Below, piece by piece: positions 63,178 to 64,000 of a stretch of DNA of 64,000 nt. The notes under the pieces are model-generated. The model had not been told where the DNA came from, ran no database searches, and was given only the letters and a program-made list of their open reading frames with translations. The position numbers and the translations under genes were made by a program. Position 1 is the first letter of the stretch. Every line of letters starts with the position of its first letter. This DNA is from Bradyrhizobium sp. CCBAU 51765 (GTDB lineage Bacteria > Pseudomonadota > Alphaproteobacteria > Rhizobiales > Xanthobacteraceae), in the NCBI RefSeq assembly GCF_015291725.1, contig NZ_CP030038.1:2965001-3029000 (forward strand). Reading direction: 5' to 3'.

Positions 63178-63247
63178 CGCTCTTGCCTCGGGGCGGGTTC
63201 TGCTTATCTTTGGGCGAACCCGTGACCTGCCCGAAGGAGGCGCTGAA

Positions 63248-63913
63248 ATGAGCACGCTGAAACCGCTCCAGATCGACGTCGTCTCCGACGTGGTGTGCCC
63301 CTGGTGCTATATCGGCAAGCACCGGATCGAGAGCGCGCTGGCGCTCGTGCCCGACGTTCCCGTCAAGCTCAATTTCCGTCCCTTCTTCCTCAATCCCTGG
63401 GTGCCGCGCGAGGGCATCAGCCGCGAGGCCTATCTCACCCAGAAGTTCGGCTCGGTCGAAGCCTACAAGGGCATTGCGGGGCGGGTCGTCGCGGCCGCGG
63501 GCGAGGAGGGCCTCGTCTACAAGCCGGAGCTGGTGGCGCGCCAGCCCAACACGACCGACTGCCATCGCCTCATCCTGTGGGCGGAGGCGATCGGCAAGGC
63601 GCCCGAGATGAAGCAGCGCCTGATGGAGCTGTACTTCCGCGACGGCGGCGATCTCACAGATGTGAACGTGCTGGTGCAGGCGGCCGCCGATGTCGGTCTC
63701 GATGCCGACGACGTGCGCAAGCGCCTCGCCACCGACGAGGACGTGGCGCGCGTCTCGGCGGATGCGCAGGAAGCCGCCGAGAAGGGCATCTCCGGTGTGC
63801 CGACCTACGTCTTCGCGCAGAAATACGCCGTCTCCGGTGCGCAGGATCCGAACCTGCTCGCGCGCGCCATCCGCCAGGTCTCGGCGGAGATCAACGCGCA
63901 GGCGGCGGAGTAG
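63248..63913 (+). CDS. DsbA-family thioredoxin-fold oxidoreductase (FrnE-like)
   Basis: A 221-residue cytoplasmic protein without signal peptide. The active site CPWC is at Cys17-Cys20 (SDVVCPWCYIGKHR), and the C-terminal GVPTYVFAQKYAVSGAQ holds the cis-Pro loop. This matches the FrnE/2-hydroxychromene-2-carboxylate isomerase-like group of DsbA-fold proteins. AAGGAG precedes the ATG by eight bases. It may be co-transcribed with the upstream Xre gene, 70 bases away. Substrate unknown. Confidence 0.9.
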   Translation: MSTLKPLQIDVVSDVVCPWCYIGKHRIESALALVPDVPVKLNFRPFFLNPWVPREGISREAYLTQKFGSVEAYKGIAGRVVAAAGEEGLVYKPELVARQPNTTDCHRLILWAEAIGKAPEMKQRLMELYFRDGGDLTDVNVLVQAAADVGLDADDVRKRLATDEDVARVSADAQEAAEKGISGVPTYVFAQKYAVSGAQDPNLLARAIRQVSAEINAQAAE

Positions 63914-63918
63914 CTGTT

Positions 63919-64000
63919 CTATCTGCGAAGCAGGCGAACTGCGCGGCGCGCCGCTGCATACGCGATGCCGTGCGCCGCGACCGCCGCGTGAACCAGCGTC
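63919..64000 (-). CDS. 3' end of a minus-strand gene (partial)
   Basis: On the minus strand a frame runs in from the right edge and stops at TAG (63919-63921). The visible 26 residues are TLVHAAVAAHGIAYAAARRA followed by VRLLRR, an amphipathic Ala/Arg helix typical of a protein C-terminus. The start lies beyond the window. The length is too short to identify a family; it could also be chance in GC-rich DNA. Confidence 0.35.
   Translation of the reverse strand, partial: TLVHAAVAAHGIAYAAARRAVRLLRR

Overview
The window looks like a chromosomal segment of a Bradyrhizobium or very close relative. The evidence is high GC coding sequence, alphaproteobacterial flagellar genes (flbT, flaF, fliX, flbY), four very large tandem flagellins like those of the Bradyrhizobium subpolar flagellum, a CckA hybrid kinase, and scattered copies of short palindromic repeats (GTCATTGCGAG...CTCGCAATGAC) typical of that genus. 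This assignment rests on remembered gene content, not on a search.

Layout. Positions 2-3361 hold the end of flgK and flgL. Positions 3433-8614 hold a tight four-gene operon (GT-A-like glycosyltransferase, fold-type I PLP enzyme, ATP-grasp ligase, PLP amino-acid decarboxylase) behind a perfect CtrA-type box; its product is unknown. flbT follows on the minus strand. Four flagellin genes (9463-19466) come next, each with its own promoter region and terminator, then flaF. After a FlaG-like gene come flbY-flgJ-flgI (minus) diverging from fliX (plus). Positions 23500-29560 are accessory or housekeeping: two HxlR regulators with reductase-like partners, dksA, an FAA-hydrolase-type hydratase and a PcfJ-domain protein. 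Flagellar genes resume with flgF-flgG-flgA-flgH (minus), fliL-fliM-(DUF6468-like)-motE-like and a 1205-residue TPR protein, fliO-fliP (minus), and flgB-flgC-fliE-fliQ-fliR-flhB. cckA follows flhB.

From 48.6 kb the content is general: a Tim44-domain protein, a GST, a methyltransferase-like membrane protein, class I fumarase, secreted proteins, and a carotenoid-oxygenase/membrane-protein/TetR locus with four copies of one 21-bp operator. The window ends with a SET-domain protein, small membrane proteins, an Xre-type regulator and a DsbA-family protein.

How it works together. The export gate, rod, rings, switch, hook-filament junction and filament genes are all here, with their regulators FliX, FlbT and FlaF and the kinase CckA that (by family knowledge) feeds CtrA. 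TTAA-N7-TTAA boxes precede the flgB operon, the TPR gene, the fourth flagellin and, unexpectedly, the four-enzyme operon; weaker versions precede the other flagellins, flaF, flgI/fliX, fliL and fliO. Several boxes are followed at a short distance by a GGCA-N5-TGCC palindrome. The four-enzyme operon is the best candidate for an undescribed system: it may modify flagellin or make a small amino-acid-derived molecule on the flagellar schedule.
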